Shown here: positions 44,368 through 56,641 of the stretch, in pieces
Layout of the letters: each line of letters opens with the position of its first letter
How positions within the stretch are numbered: position 1 is the stretch's first letter
Source: Falciphora oryzae
Lineage: Eukaryota > Ascomycota > Sordariomycetes > Magnaporthales > Magnaporthaceae
Assembly: GCA_000733355.1 (NCBI GenBank)
Contig: JNVV01000005.1
Span: forward strand, 402,371 to 466,370
Reading direction: 5' to 3'
Length of the DNA: 64,000 nt
Program-made: the position numbers and the translations under genes
Notes under the pieces: generated by a model
Database searches by the model: none
The model's input: the letters and a program-made list of their open reading frames with translations, nothing else
What the model was told of the DNA's origin: nothing

Positions 44368-45613
44368 TCATGATGCCTCCTCGGCTGCCTCCGGCTCTGC
44401 TGCTGCCGCAGGTGGCGGCGGAGGGGGTGGGGTAGCAGCAGCAGCGGCGCCTGCCCTGGGTGGTCCCGTGCTTGTGGCTCGTGGTGGCGGCGCCACGGGG
44501 GTAGCCCTGCCGCTCGACGCCCCACCGCCGTCCAGCTCCCTGCTCTTCTGCTCCTGCTCCTTGAAGTAGTCGTTCATGGCGGCCGCCCCCTTGGCGCCGC
44601 CGTGATGCCTATCCTTCTTCTTGCCCCGCGGCGGCGCGGCGCCAGCCCCTGCTGTTGCGGCTCCCACCAGCTGCGCCGGGACCAGGAAGTCGCCGCCGGC
44701 CTGCGGCGGCGGCGGAGGCTGCTGCTCGCCGGGAACGAAGACGCTCGCGCCGTCAGACAGGAAGGGCGGGGCCTGGGGCATCTCGGCCGAATAGCTGCCG
44801 CCGTATCCGCCGTATTGGTTCTGGTTGTCAGCAGCGGCGCCGCCGTCGAACATGGTCTCGCCGGGCGCGTCGACGGGCTCGTTGAGCGGGGCGGGCAGGC
44901 GGTGGAGGGCGCCGTAGCCCAGGACGCAGCCGAGGGCGCCCTGGCCGCCCCAGTCGCGGCTGGGCTGGATGGAGAGCAGGCGGGTGACGTTGTACTCGTT
45001 GTTGTAGACGTAGATGCTCAGGGGCCGGCCGATGTGCTCCTCGACCAGCTCGCCCAGGCCGCCCTCGCCCAGCAGCACGCCGTCGGGCGAGCCCAGGATG
45101 TAGTCGCTGTAGGGCAGCAGGCCGGCCTGGTCGGCGGGCGAGTTGGCGGGCACGTCGAGCACGTGCCAGATGTTGGACACGGCCGACAGCGGGGTCCACT
45201 GCAGCGTCAGGCCGAGCGAGGCCGTGTCGGCGGGGACGGGGATCTGCAGCGCGCGCGTGCGTTGGCCCTGGGGAGAGAGAGAAAGGGGGACAACAGGGGT
45301 TAGCTATGGAATCGGGATGCGCGCGCTCGTTGGACATGGAGAGGTAGGCATATCATACCTTTGCGCTCCACAGGCCCAAGGTGACGGTGCCGCCGGCGCA
45401 GTTGCGCACCTCCTGCGCAAAGAGCCTAGGGTCCGGGTTGTCGATCATGCGGCCGTTGATGCCGACGACGAAGTCGAACCACGGCTCGATGGCGAGCTCC
45501 AGGTTGCTGTTGCGCAGGACCTGGAACCCAAAGGTGAATTGCTGGCCGCTCTTCTGCTGCTGGGGCGCATCCCCGTCCAGCCGGGAGATGAAGCGGTTGA
45601 GCGCGTTTAACAT
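44368..45613 (-). CDS. GRH1: Golgi reassembly stacking protein (GRASP55/65, Grh1)
   Basis: Two exons on the minus strand, 45613-45359 and 45267-44368, give 384 residues. The GRASP domain is two PDZ-like halves. The first is FGFQVLRNSNLELAIEPWFD with VVGINGR. The second is IWHVLDVPANSPADQAGLLP with GSPDGVLL, ending YNVTRLLSIQP. The tail is Pro/Ala/Gly-rich and poorly conserved. The N-terminus (MLNALNRFISRLDG) has no myristoylation Gly but is amphipathic, as in yeast Grh1, which anchors through an acetylated helix. It works at early Golgi and ER exit sites with COPII, and in unconventional secretion. The intron starts GTATGA and ends CCCAG. Confidence 0.93.
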
Positions 45614-46032
45614 GGCGCAGGCTCAGGGGGTGGTGTTTTTGTGAATGCGCCGTCGTTGCTCGTCGCGTATGTGTCGTCGTTGTAGGCCGCGCAGACAAGT
45701 TGAGTGTGTCCTTTTGTGTCGAGTGTTTCGGTTGTGAGACGAGGCAATTGACATGTGCCACCTGACATCAATTGTGAGGTGCCTGAATGCCCCCAAACCT
45801 CAAGCTAAGTTGTCCTGGAGCTCCAGCGCCGTCAGCCTTGTAATTGTGGGGTTCAGGGGTGTCAACGCGCTAAGATGCCGCTGTAGATGTGGGTCGTGCT
45901 GCACCTGCCGGGACGCGTGTGAGAGCACCGTCTGGAACTTCAACACCATCAAAATGAGCTGATCTTGATGAGGGGTTCCTGGGCCACGGGATCTCGCATC
46001 TTTCCGGAGATTAGTCGGACAAAAACGCAAGT
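45614..46032. other. divergent promoter region between GRASP and TGS1
   Basis: About 0.4 kb serving both genes. No further feature is seen. Confidence 0.75.
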
Positions 46033-47016
46033 ATGCAAGAAGCTCCAAGACTGCCTCTAACGGAGCGCTGTCTTCATTACGAAAAGCTCAGTGAAGTCCC
46101 CGGGGATATAAAAAAGTGAGTCTCCGCTCACACACCTCGCCCAGCCTTCATGATACTTACCTTTCCCGCCCCTGCCAAGATACTGGCAGCAGCGCTACTC
46201 GATATTCAAGTGGTACGACGATGATATCCGCCTCACCCACGACGCCTGGTTCGGCGTGACCCCAGAACCCATCGCCAAGTAAGTTCACCACTCAGCTAAG
46301 TAGACGTTTTCTACGTCAACTCTAACCCAACCAACCTCTCCAGCAAGATAGCAGACTACATGTCCTCCTGGGCCAGCCCTGAGAAGGACACGGTAGTGGA
46401 CCTCTTCGGCGGCGTCGGCGGCAACGCCATCGCCTTCGCCCTCTCGGAGCGCTGGGCCCGCGTCATCGCCATCGAGAAGGACGCCGACACGCTGGCCTGC
46501 GCCCAGCACAACGCCGAGGTCTACGACGTCGGCGACTGGATCACCTGGGTCAACGCCGACTGCTTCGACTTTTTCAGCCAGCAGCAGCAGCAGCAGCAGC
46601 AGGAACAGGATGATGGGGATAATGGCCCTGGCGCCACCACCACCAGGGCCTCCTCCTCGGCTACGTCCACCTTCTTGCCCGAGAGCCTGGTGATCCAGCC
46701 GGACAAGACGGTCATCTTCGCCTCCCCGCCTTGGGGCGGCGTTAACTACCGCGACCAGGAGGTCTTTGACCTCTCCACCATGCAGCCCTACAACCTGGCC
46801 GCGCTGCACGCCGCCTGCAGGCAGTACGACCACGCCCTCTACCTTCCCAGGACGAGCGACATCGGGCAGATCGCCAAGCTTATCCCCAAGGACTGGGGCA
46901 AGGTTCCCGTCACCCACTATTGTATGCATGGCGCGAGCAAGGCCATGGTCGCCTATCTTCCCGCCAACCTGCCTGCGAGGAAATCGCGAGGTGGAGATCA
47001 AGTCGCATTGATATAG
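46033..47016 (+). CDS. TGS1: trimethylguanosine synthase
   Basis: Three exons, 46033-46115, 46180-46278 and 46344-47016, give 284 residues. The N-terminal part rebuilt across the introns is KYWQQRYSIFKWYDDDIRL and WFGVTPEPIANKIADYM, the m7G-recognition segment of Tgs1. The S-adenosylmethionine motif is VVDLFGGVGGNAIAFA (Asp80 region), and the catalytic motif is FASPPWGGVNY (near 187-196). It converts m7G caps of snRNAs, snoRNAs and telomerase RNA to 2,2,7-trimethylguanosine in the nucleus. An insert with eight Gln (residues 140-147, a CAG run at about 46579-46602), then Asp/Gly and Ser/Thr-rich residues, separates the two motifs. Start: ATG with good phase through both introns. Confidence 0.94.
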
Positions 47017-47199
47017 GAAACCTTGCTGCTACCAGCCGTCAGGGTTTATGGGATGGAGGTATGCATCCAGACATCGTCATTGGAAGGCGCGGACTAGTCG
47101 TCATTTTCTTGGGTCCTGATTTCTCGGGAGTATTGTTTTCACACGGCAAAACAGGCCGTACTCGGTTTGATATCCCCCTTACAGCTATTTCGTATCAGC

Positions 47200-50100
47200 C
47201 TACAGTGCCTTGGCTATGCTCTTCTCGTCGAACATGTCCTTCAAAAGTTCCTGAACACAGTGATCCCAATCCAGCGGTCCCATGGCATATGTCGCCTCGA
47301 AGGCGAAGATGCTCAACTGCCCAAAGAAGGGCCTCAGGATCTTTGCAATCAGCTCCTCCCGCCTCTCCAGAGCCACATCGTCACTTATCCCACCCGAACC
47401 CAACAGGGTCCTCCTGTTGTAGCTGCCCGTCGCCGTGTGGGGGGCCGACTCGGCGAGGGGCTGAAAGGTCGAGTGCGTGCCTCCGGACATGACAACGGAT
47501 CCCAGCTCCTCCGACAACTCATCCACTAGGGCGACGGGTTGGTAAGTCGATGGCCTGTGCACGGCGTCGATGGTGTCTGTAACAAAGAGCCACTCGTGAA
47601 GTTGGAAGTCGTCTGGCGCAACGCAGACCAGTAGGTCCAGAAGTTTACAAGCCTGGAGGACCGAGACGTTGTTGTACGTCTCAGACGGCCCACTGTGATC
47701 GGGCGCCACAACCGAAGATATCGCCGCGTGGAGCTCCGCGTTGATGATGGGCCAGAGAGGCGCCAGGTGTATCGCGCTCGTCTTGAGCACCAGGGCACGC
47801 ACCACCATGAAGAGCTCCGCCCTTGTCGTGGACGACGGCGACGACGTTGCGGTTGCGCCCAGCAGCTCCACGATCTTATCCAGGATCTGAGGCAGCTCCG
47901 AAACGAAGGCGTCAGATGTTGACGCGAGCAACAAGGCCGCTATTCGGCGCAGGTTGAGCTGGGTTCTGCGGTCGGCTTCGAGCCTCGCTGAAGTGGCGCC
48001 AACCCCGAAGACGATGCCGGCTGTTGCGGGTGGGGTGATACGGCTTAGTATCTCGGGCATCCTGTCCTTGTCGTTGATTGCCCATTGCCGTAGGAGAGGA
48101 AACCAGTCGCTGGCTACGAGCGATAGTGAGGTGCCGAAGAACCTCGTGTCATTGAAGGCGTCAGCCACATCCTTCTTCCACGTCTTTTGGTTGTTCGGCA
48201 GCCGCGAGAGTTCCTGGAGTAGCACAAGCGTGCTTTTCGACATGGTGTCCGGGAATCCCTTGGACCGCAGCGTTGGGCCGATCACGTTGGTCGAGATGAC
48301 ACCCGCTGCGTTCAGCACACGATCTGACTCGACGAGGATTTTGGCCAAGTTGGGGACGATGCAGGACAGCACCTCCACAACATCATCTGCTCGTTCAAAA
48401 GGACTCTTTGTGGTGAGGCCGGGTTTCTCCGACTGCTCGGGCACTTTGGGCTTTTCGGGCGAGACGTCTGTGAAATTCAATGGCCTTGCTGTGAAGAGTG
48501 CGGTGAGGAGGCGGAGGAAGAGGTCCTGTTTTGAGAAGAGTCAGCACATGAACGCTCCGAAGCCGACTTCTTGGCTGAGAACACTTACACCTAGTTCCCT
48601 CCGCATCTTCTTCTGCTCCCCAAAGTTGGTGTTGTCCACCTTCTCGCCGAGGATGGCCGCAAACTCCAGCAGGCTGGGCAGTGTTTGACGGTGCGGGAAT
48701 GGGTTCCCGAGGAGGTCCTTGAGAAATAGCATGCAGTCTTGCCATATCTCGTCCATGGCGTCATCTTCCAGAGACCTGGCGTACTCGACGAGGAAGATGA
48801 CGATGTCGGTATCTTGAAGCTCTACGGTCAGCGTTGACTTGCGTGATGAGTCGAGGGCACTGGGATTGGTCCTGCTGTAGATGGCGTTGAAGAGGGCCGG
48901 GATCGTGTGCTTCGGGCGGGAGCTGTCGAGGGCGGGGAGAAGGTCAAAGACTTCTGTTTGTAGCTGCTGTGGCGAGGGTATGGGTGTCCCTGAGCCCCGC
49001 CAGATCTCGACTATGGTCTCCATGCACTGGAGAGTTTCGGCGGCAAACAGGTGCTCTAGAAGCCTCCTGGCTCTGTTCCTCATTCTCAGGGACGTGTAGT
49101 TGAAGGACGAAGCAGAGGCCATGTCCTGCATCGCCGCATCTGGCCCCTGTCCCCATGACCATATCTTGAAGCAGATGCGTACTGCGTCCTGAAACGCCAG
49201 CAGCACCGTAAGCCTGTCATTGGCGGTAGCGCTCCTGGACTGCGGCGCGTCGGACGAGAAGATGGTTCCAAAGAAGCCCTGCGGCTGCTCCGGGCTTTTG
49301 GTAATAGACGCTCGAGCCTCCTCCGTCAGAAGCTGGTCATGCGCTTTGGCGAGAACCTGCTCGAGCGCGTTGAGCAGGTAGATGAGCGTTGTCTCCGGGC
49401 CGCTGGCCGCGTCGCCCTCGGGCTGGCCGGCGTCTTTGAACATTTTCTGGAGACCGAGCAGCGTGCTGCTGATCTGGGAGCAGAGGGTTTCCACCAAAGG
49501 GATGAGAACCTGGAAAATCGAGTCTGCGTACAAAGGGATGACCTCGCCTAGGAAGTTCACCCAGCTGTCCAGAACTACGCGGCTTCTCGGAGAGCTCAGA
49601 CCGGCCTGTATGCAGCCTAGCAGGGCTTGCGGTGGTCCTAGCGACCGAGCTGGCCCTTCGCCTGCAGTAGAAGGCGGTCTTCCGCTCTTGGTGGGGTCAA
49701 GGCCAGTCATCCGCTTCTCCGAGGCTGCTAATGGCGACAGCGGCCGATCGACGATGATGGTGGTACGCAGCTTGAGTGACGCGAGCACCACATCCAGGAG
49801 CAGAACCTGGATGTATGGGTCTGCTCGAGAGAGCGACTGTGAAAGCTTCTCGAGCAAGATATCCTCCAGGTGTAGCTCCGCCAGAGAGACTGCATAAGGA
49901 TTGCGAAGAATATGATGCAGGACCGTCAGCGCGGAGCGGCAGAGCTGTGCCGCCCTGCCATCCGGCTGCTCGTCGTCCGACGTCACGTCGAAAGTGACGC
50001 ATCTTATGCAGACCTGGAGGGAAAACACCAAGAAAGATATGCTCTCTTCTCCCTCTAGAGCTCCTGAACCACACTGGTCAGCATAAAAGCCACTCGTGCG

Positions 50101-53100
50101 AGTGACAGGGTGAACACCTACCGTTGTGCTTCTCCGGTTGTTGCTGGACTGGCTCGTCAGATACTGTGCGTTTCGCGAGCACAGCCCATATACTACCAGG
50201 AGCCCATCTCAAGATGTTTGACAGTCCCTTTATATAGTAGAGGCAGAGGTTCAAATCATCGCTCTCACGGAGTTCGATGGTCTTGGCCATGTCACTTGTC
50301 ACTTTGCTGAGCTGCAAGAACCCCAGGTCCAGGAACTTGCCGACAAATATGGAGAAAAGTCTATGACAAAAAAGACGTGAGAGGTCAGTGAGTGGCTAGG
50401 TTTCAGGGGCCCGATAACACTTACTTGTCAACTCCATTTAGGGTATTTAGCCACGACTTGACGCTCATGAAGAGTTGCCCCCTGTCATCTGTCAAGGCGT
50501 CAAGAACCAGGAAAAGAGGCCGCGTCAACATGACATCGTAGTGATCCATGCCGGCAAGCCTGGGAAAGGAGGCCTTGGACTCCCCTCCTTGGGTAATCCG
50601 TGGAGTCCTCGGCCCCCTGCGGTCGGAGCTGGAGGGATTGTCTTGGAGAGAGTGTGACCAGAGGACGCCAAAGCTGCGCCCAGAGTCGACCGAACGGCCG
50701 ACAGTTGCGTCGCCTGTGGCGGCTTGCTGGGTTATCAGACTTGAAACTGCGGCCTCAATGTCGCGATTTTGGGCCCCCAGAGCCGTCTGGAGCTGCCACA
50801 AGCCTCGCACGGTTTCGACGTGGTACTTTGGCTCTGGCATAGAGAGGTAAAACCAGGCATGCCGGACCAGCTGGGGGACTATCTCGGAAAGCTCAATTTG
50901 CGGGACGCGGCCCGAGGAGTAGAGAATCGTTGCAAGAGACAGGAGCGATGAGAATGTGACAAAGTCCAGTGGTGGGCTTGTGGCGAGGCGGTCGTGCACG
51001 GCATTGAGAAGGCTTTTGTCATCGAAGGGCGCCTGGGCTGGCGCCTTGTTTAAGAGAAGGAGCAAGATGCGGCTCTTGACCCCAACCGCGGCCCCTTGGT
51101 CCTCCTCATGAAGTGCCTCGCAGTTCAGACTGCATGCTTTCTGCAGCAGCAACTCGCCTACTCTCTGGCCCGTGAAGGGGGCAGAAGTTGCCTCTAGACT
51201 CCCCTGGTCGTTTACGTAGAAGTTTTTGATCATTTTGAGGATACCCACTGTTGTTGATGCGTCTTGAGCCTCGTCGGAGCCGCCGTCGGGGGTTGCCTTG
51301 GCTCCTGACGGCAGGAACGCGCGCTCGGGAACAAGCTCCAGTAGGTCGGCCGCGATGCCGAGAGCCTTTGCTGATATCGTATTGCCCTCCTCGGCACCAT
51401 CCGAGGCTGCCAGCCGGTGTTTTGCTTCCTCTAGCATGCAGAGGATCGACAGTGTAGTCAGAGGAGCGTGGATCGTTATCATCTCCTCTTCCCTCACGTT
51501 GAAGTGCGTAAGCACGAACCTGACCAGGGCGAGCCTGTCGCTGCGCTCGGCAGACTCGAGATTACCAGGCCCGAGGGCGGGCGCCAAAAGGCCGAGTAGC
51601 TCGCCATAGATCAGGCCGCTCTCGACGCCATCGAAGAAGACACTCGCGCTTCGAAGTACTTCGCCAAAGTCCAGCTTGGACGGCGCCTTGGCCTTGTATT
51701 TGCGCACACTGTCGACGATGGGCAGAAACAGTTCGGGGACAACCAGGCCTCCGATTTCCCAGCGATCCATAAGCGAGAGACATATGCGATAGGGGCGGGC
51801 CCTCTCGGCCGGGCCGCCTTGTTCGCTTGCCTTGATCATAGCCAGCAACGACCGGCTCAGGGCTTGCAGTCCGTATTCTTCGAAGTAGCCTGTCTTGGAC
51901 GCCAAGTGACTGGGGTGATGTTCAGACAGGGAGGTGGGCGATTCGGGTACATTTTCCGAATCGAATCCTCCGGCTGTAGGCTCCGGCCCCAGCAGCCAGG
52001 CCCACAGACGCCTGTTGAGGCTCATTTCTCGCCGAGTCACGACCCCGGCGGCTGCTCTCAGAAGCAGTTCAAGATCCGTGGGCTTCACACGTGTCTGGAG
52101 CACTTTTGAGTGCAGAGGAAGGTGGGTTGCCAGCAAATCAAGGTAACCCCGCTGGATAAGAAGGTTTTCGTCGGCGAGACCCGCGGCGAAGCATCGAAGC
52201 AAGAGTCCCGGCTCAGGAGACGTAACCAGCTGTGCGATTTTGAGTGCGGTATCTGAGATAGCTTCGTCCTCGGGCTCGGCGGACTGGCTGGCCTCAGGGG
52301 CTAAGGGATGGCCCAGACTCGGCAGATTCCGCACAAGGTATGCCAAAGCGCCTGCCCGCCTGCTTTGGCTCGTGATGGAGGCCAGGAAGAAGCATTGCCA
52401 AAAGAACGAGTCCCCAGTCGAATGCGCTGGGGTAATTTCTTCGCTGTTGGGCGGCCGGATGGCCACCTTGAAGCGGTCCATCAGCTTGAGGGTTTGTTCA
52501 AAGTCCTCGGCCGTCTCATCTTCGAGTCCAGGGAGCAAGGCCAGCACCACAGATTTCAGTGCCGGTCTCAGAGAGCGCGGGTTGAGGTCCAAGAAGTGGC
52601 GCTCGAGCAGGTCGAGAAAGGGCGACCTCACGGAGAGGGAGGCGAAGGATAGGGTGGAGGCCAGACCGGGGAGATATAGGGGCAGATCTCTGGAAAGCCC
52701 ATCCTTCCCGATCATGGTGAAGACGTAGTGGTAGACCTCGAGGGTCTTCTGGTGGACACCAGACGGAAGCGTGGGGTTCAGACATTGCGAGAGGCGCTTT
52801 GCGACGAGGGCCTTGGAGGGGACGGTCGTGATGGCACTTGTTCGGGCTTGGAGGGCCTGGTCGAGGGGCAAGGTTAGCATACCGGAGATTGACAATAGCA
52901 AGTAGCAGCAACAGCAGTAGAGTTGTTGTGCCGACCTTGAGAAGCCTATTGAGAAACGAGATATAGTCGGCCCATTCTTGCAGCGCGGTCTCGAAAAGGG
53001 CCAAGGCCCTCTCGACGTTGGCGGCATACTTGCGAAAGGTCTTGTCTTTCGGGGAGTCGTCTAGGAAGCCATGCAAGAAGTTCGCGTCAGCCCGGCCAGG

Positions 53101-53242
53101 TCAGACTGCTGCACCCGCGCCCCGTGGTCTGGTCTGTCTCCGTACCGGCTCCTAGTTGGTTTCTCCATTGGCGAGGGATGGGGGACTCGCGGCCAGAGCT
53201 GGTCGGGGAGACTGAGACTCCCCGGACCTGTTCAAACGCCAT
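47200..53242 (-). CDS. DOP1: Dopey family protein Dop1
   Basis: Six exons on the minus strand, 53242-53146, 53060-52936, 52856-50425, 50360-50122, 50063-48589 and 48525-47200, give 1897 residues. The leader exon (MAFEQVRGVSVSPTSSGRES) joins KDKTFRKYAANVERALALF and WADYISFLNRLLK, the conserved Dopey N-terminus. SKALVAKRLSQCLNP, SGVHQKTLEVYHYVF and SVRSPFLDLLERHFLDLNP follow. The middle is helical repeat-like. The C-terminal half includes ALTVLHHILRNPYAVSLAEL, LLLDVVLASLKLR and ELHAAISSV. Dop1 is a large peripheral Golgi/endosome protein that works with the flippase Neo1 and Mon2. The exon 4/5 intron is 58 bases with a GCTGAC branch site. The exon 2/3 donor (GTCGGC) is weak but required. It is divergent from MON1. 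Confidence 0.92.
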
Positions 53243-53920
53243 TCTCTGAACGGCGGCGCTGCTCTGCGACTAAATCGGACGGATCAGGACCATGGCCTTT
53301 GGGTTCGTAGCAAGGGATTCTCGGTCGGCAAGCATCGCGCGGGGGTAGAGCGTCAGTCAATATGGTGCTGGAGGTCAGCGTCGCGGCTGCCTTGAAGAAA
53401 CACGTTGACGTCTCATTCAATCCAACCATGCAGCGTGCACTGAAGCTCAGCGTCTGGCCAGCGCAACGGTCTGGTGCTGTGCTGCGACAGCACCAGGTGG
53501 GCCCAGCTACCCCTAGCCGCATGCCCCCACCGCCCGCACGGCGCTAGCAGGCAGCACGAGCTAGCATGGAGCTCAGGGCTCCACGCCAGACTTCTTCGTG
53601 TCGTCACCCGCCCCCTGAGCAGAGGCCAGCCGAGGTCTTGTGCCTGGGACCAGTGCTGCTGGGACCAAGTCGAGGCCGACAGCCTGTCATCCCGTCATCC
53701 TCCAGAGCAGACGCGTTACACCCGTGTCGGTACTCCAATCAGATATTTGTCCCGTCAACCGCGACCAAGATTGAATATCTTTGGCGTCCGTTTCATCGTC
53801 ATATCGCCGCAACGGCCTTCCACAGGCCAACCTACGCTACCGTCTCTTTCCCGAATGCATATCGACCTCCCAGCAGGATCATGTGGAGGACTACACACGC
53901 CATAGATACCGCTTCTGAAG
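53243..53920. other. divergent promoter region between DOP1 and MON1
   Basis: About 0.7 kb carrying both leaders. No additional gene is recognised. Confidence 0.75.
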
Positions 53921-55795
53921 ATGCCCGACACGGCCCAGGACCAAGATGTCGCCGTCCGCGGTTCCGCTGATGACTCGGCCACGCCCGAATCTGCCCCAGA
54001 AACCGAACCCGAGACTCCCACTCCGCCTCCGCCTCCACTCCCCCCACGACCCCGCTTGCCTGGCGCGCCGCCTGCCGATGGCGCCGCCAGTAAGATGCAG
54101 GCCAGGCCGACCACGGCGGTCTCGTCGGTCGACATCCAGACCATGTCATTCCCCGACGGCTCCCGCGGCACCTTCTCCTCCAGCCCCTCGGCCCAGCTCG
54201 CCAGCGGGTACGCCACCCCGATGGTCCCCGACGACTCGGCGAGCGTCATGACCTTCGCCCCGACCCTCAAGGCCCCTGGCGACCTGGAGAGCCTGATCAA
54301 CAGGGAGCTGAGTGCTAAGAGCCGCGCCTGGCAGCTCCTCAGGGCCCAGTCCGCCACGCGCCCGCCCTTCGAGGCCGCCACTGCCGGGCCTGGTGCCCAG
54401 GACGAGCTGGCCGGCTTCACGCGCGAGTTTGACAGTTTGTACGACGCCGCGTCCCCTGGGGCGCAGGACGAGGAGACGCTTCTCAAGCTGTGGAAGGCCA
54501 AGCTGAAGCACTACATGATCCTGTCGTCGGCCGGCAAGCCCATCTGGAGTCGCCACGGTGACCCAAGCCTAATAAACTCGTACATTGGCGTAGTCCAGAC
54601 CATCATATCTTTCTATGAGGGTGCCAAAGATCCGTTGCAGGGGTTCACAGCCGGAGACGCCCGCTTCGTCATCGCCACTGAAGGCCCGCTGTACTTTGTG
54701 GCCATCAGCCGCCTGGGAGAGAGCGACTCGCAACTGCGCGGCCAGCTCGATGCCCTCTACATGCAGATCCTGTCCACCCTGACGCTGCCCACCTTGACCA
54801 ACATTTTCGTCCACCGGCCGTCGTCTGACCTGAGCAAGCCGCTCCAGGGAACCGAGTCCCTGCTCTCGGCCCTGGCCGACAGCTTCACGAGGGGCTCGTC
54901 TTCGGCCCTACTCGGCGCCCTCGAATGCCTGAAGCTCAGGAAGTCTCAGCGCCACGCAATCAACAATACCTTCCTAAAGCAGCGGTCCGAGAAACTACTG
55001 TATGGCCTCATCGTCGCCGGCGGCAAGCTCGTCAGCGTCATTCGTCCGCGGAGGCACTCTTTGCACCCCAGCGACCTGGAGCTGATATTTAATATGCTCT
55101 TCGCGTCCGATAGCATCAAGGCTGGTGGCGGCGAGAACTGGATCCCTCTGTGCCTACCCGCTTTCAACAATCGCGGCTATCTCTACATGTACGTGAGCTT
55201 CTTTGATAAGCCAGGCGCGGATTCGGCGGAGGACCAAGGAGCGGTCCCTCCACCCGCCGGGCCAGCGGCGTCCCTGGCCCCTGAGGACGAGATCGCCATC
55301 ATCCTCATCAGCCCGGACAGGGAGAGCTTCTTCGAGCTCAAGGAGATGCGCGACAAGGTGGCCCAGCATCTGGGCAAGAACGGGGGCATGGCTCTCATCA
55401 GGGCCGCCGCTGCCGCCGGCCGGCCGCGGGTGGGCGAGGTGGCTCCGGGCAGCCAGATCGCGCACTTTCTATACAAATCGCGGGCCAACGTGCAGTTTGT
55501 CTCTTCGTCGCTTGACGAGCCCGCCTTCGCCGACGTTGTGGCGCGCCGCCGGCTATCGACGCTCTACCACCGGCTGCACGCGTCGGCACACGCGCGCCAC
55601 TCGCACCTCCGCGTCCTGCACTGCTCCGGCGAGGACTCGACGAGCCTCGCCTGGGTCACGCCCGTGTTTGAGTTCTACTGCGTTGCCGGGCCCAACTCGT
55701 CCCGCGCCGCCATGAGCCAGGGAGCCAACCGGATCGTCCAGTGGGCCAAGCGCGAGGAGGAACGTCTCTTCATCGTCGGTGGCGGTGTCTTTTGA
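53921..55795 (+). CDS. MON1: vacuolar fusion protein Mon1
   Basis: Single exon, 624 residues. A Pro/Glu-rich N-terminus of about 180 residues precedes the Mon1 core. This starts [20 protein letters not shown] and continues with the first Longin-type segment ([48 protein letters not shown]). Then come [39 protein letters not shown] and a C-terminal end with YHRLHASAH and EFYCVAGPN. Mon1 with Ccz1 is the exchange factor that activates Rab7/Ypt7 for late endosome, vacuole and autophagosome fusion. It pairs divergently with DOP1, another endomembrane gene, but that adjacency may be chance. Confidence 0.96.
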   Translation: MPDTAQDQDVAVRGSADDSATPESAPETEPETPTPPPPPLPPRPRLPGAPPADGAASKMQARPTTAVSSVDIQTMSFPDGSRGTFSSSPSAQLASGYATPMVPDDSASVMTFAPTLKAPGDLESLINRELSAKSRAWQLLRAQSATRPPFEAATAGPGAQDELAGFTREFDSLYDAASPGAQDEETLLKLWKAKLKHYMILSSAGKPIWSRHGDPSLINSYIGVVQTIISFYEGAKDPLQGFTAGDARFVIATEGPLYFVAISRLGESDSQLRGQLDALYMQILSTLTLPTLTNIFVHRPSSDLSKPLQGTESLLSALADSFTRGSSSALLGALECLKLRKSQRHAINNTFLKQRSEKLLYGLIVAGGKLVSVIRPRRHSLHPSDLELIFNMLFASDSIKAGGGENWIPLCLPAFNNRGYLYMYVSFFDKPGADSAEDQGAVPPPAGPAASLAPEDEIAIILISPDRESFFELKEMRDKVAQHLGKNGGMALIRAAAAAGRPRVGEVAPGSQIAHFLYKSRANVQFVSSSLDEPAFADVVARRRLSTLYHRLHASAHARHSHLRVLHCSGEDSTSLAWVTPVFEFYCVAGPNSSRAAMSQGANRIVQWAKREEERLFIVGGGVF

Positions 55796-55924
55796 GGGTT
55801 GGCAGTTGCGCACTTTAATTTCAGTGCGGCCGAACTAGCTCCCTCGAATGGGCTACACTAACGATACATGGTGCGCTTGTTGGGTATGAAGAACGAGTAG
55901 ACGACAGCAGTGTTTCGGTGCATC

Positions 55925-56641
55925 TCAGCCCTTATGAATCCACCAGGCCTCAGGGAAGACAGGGCGTCTGGCGGACGATTCGCCGCCATTGTCGTCGACT
56001 AGAGTCACTTCCGACCTGGCTGGCGTTGGAAGGCCGATGTTGTCCTTGGCCTGGTGTAACTGCCAGTCGGTCATGATCAACTTCCCTCCCGATAACGGGT
56101 AGGCCGTTAGGGTCCGACCTTGCGAGCCCGGTGCCTGCCCGGCTGGTCCCTCGCTGTACCTCGCTCTCCGGTCGTCGTCCACGCTCTCGCCACCACTGCT
56201 AGAAACCTTGTGTCGTGCGCCACATATCCTCCGTACGAAGTTCATCACACGTGGCAGCACCGACAGTATCTTCGCCCTCTTCGTCTCGGACTTTCTAGGC
56301 TCCGCATACTCCCTGGAGCCCGAGCCCCATTCCACCATCCGGGTCCCGCGGATGACCTGAAAAGCCTGCGGAAGCTGATCGGCGTCATCAACCGGCGTGT
56401 TCGTGCTCTTCGTGGACGGCGGGCCGACGGACCGGCCGAAGCTGAGCCCCTTCTTCCCGCCAGGGCTACCGCGGCGTCCGCGCAGCGTCGGTGTCGTCAG
56501 CGTGGCCATCGTTGGCCTGAGCTCCTCGCTTGCGTCTCGCCGGATCGTCACCCAGTGGAAGTTTCCGTTCCCCAGCAGCGGCATCTCGTTGCCGATCGTG
56601 CCGGGCATGCGAGGATGCGAGGAACCCATTTTGGAGAACAT
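55925..56641 (-). CDS. hypothetical protein, 238 residues
   Basis: A single open frame from ATG to stop, converging on MON1. I do not recognise a family. The product is soluble and basic (KSETKRAKILSVLPRVMNFV is its most structured stretch). It is Ser/Gly/Arg-rich, with a possible short helix and an aromatic C-terminus (PVFPEAWWIHKG). Codon use matches the neighbouring genes and there is no competing frame with a better signature, which favours a real gene. A 5' exon could exist upstream of 56641. Confidence 0.5.
   Translation of the reverse strand: MFSKMGSSHPRMPGTIGNEMPLLGNGNFHWVTIRRDASEELRPTMATLTTPTLRGRRGSPGGKKGLSFGRSVGPPSTKSTNTPVDDADQLPQAFQVIRGTRMVEWGSGSREYAEPRKSETKRAKILSVLPRVMNFVRRICGARHKVSSSGGESVDDDRRARYSEGPAGQAPGSQGRTLTAYPLSGGKLIMTDWQLHQAKDNIGLPTPARSEVTLVDDNGGESSARRPVFPEAWWIHKG

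Noticed and set aside
53060..53076. ATG at 53076 as the DOP1 start
   Set aside because: It falls within the predicted intron (CATGGCTTCCTAG acceptor context), and the upstream exon joins in phase to a more family-like N-terminus. It is kept as a fallback.
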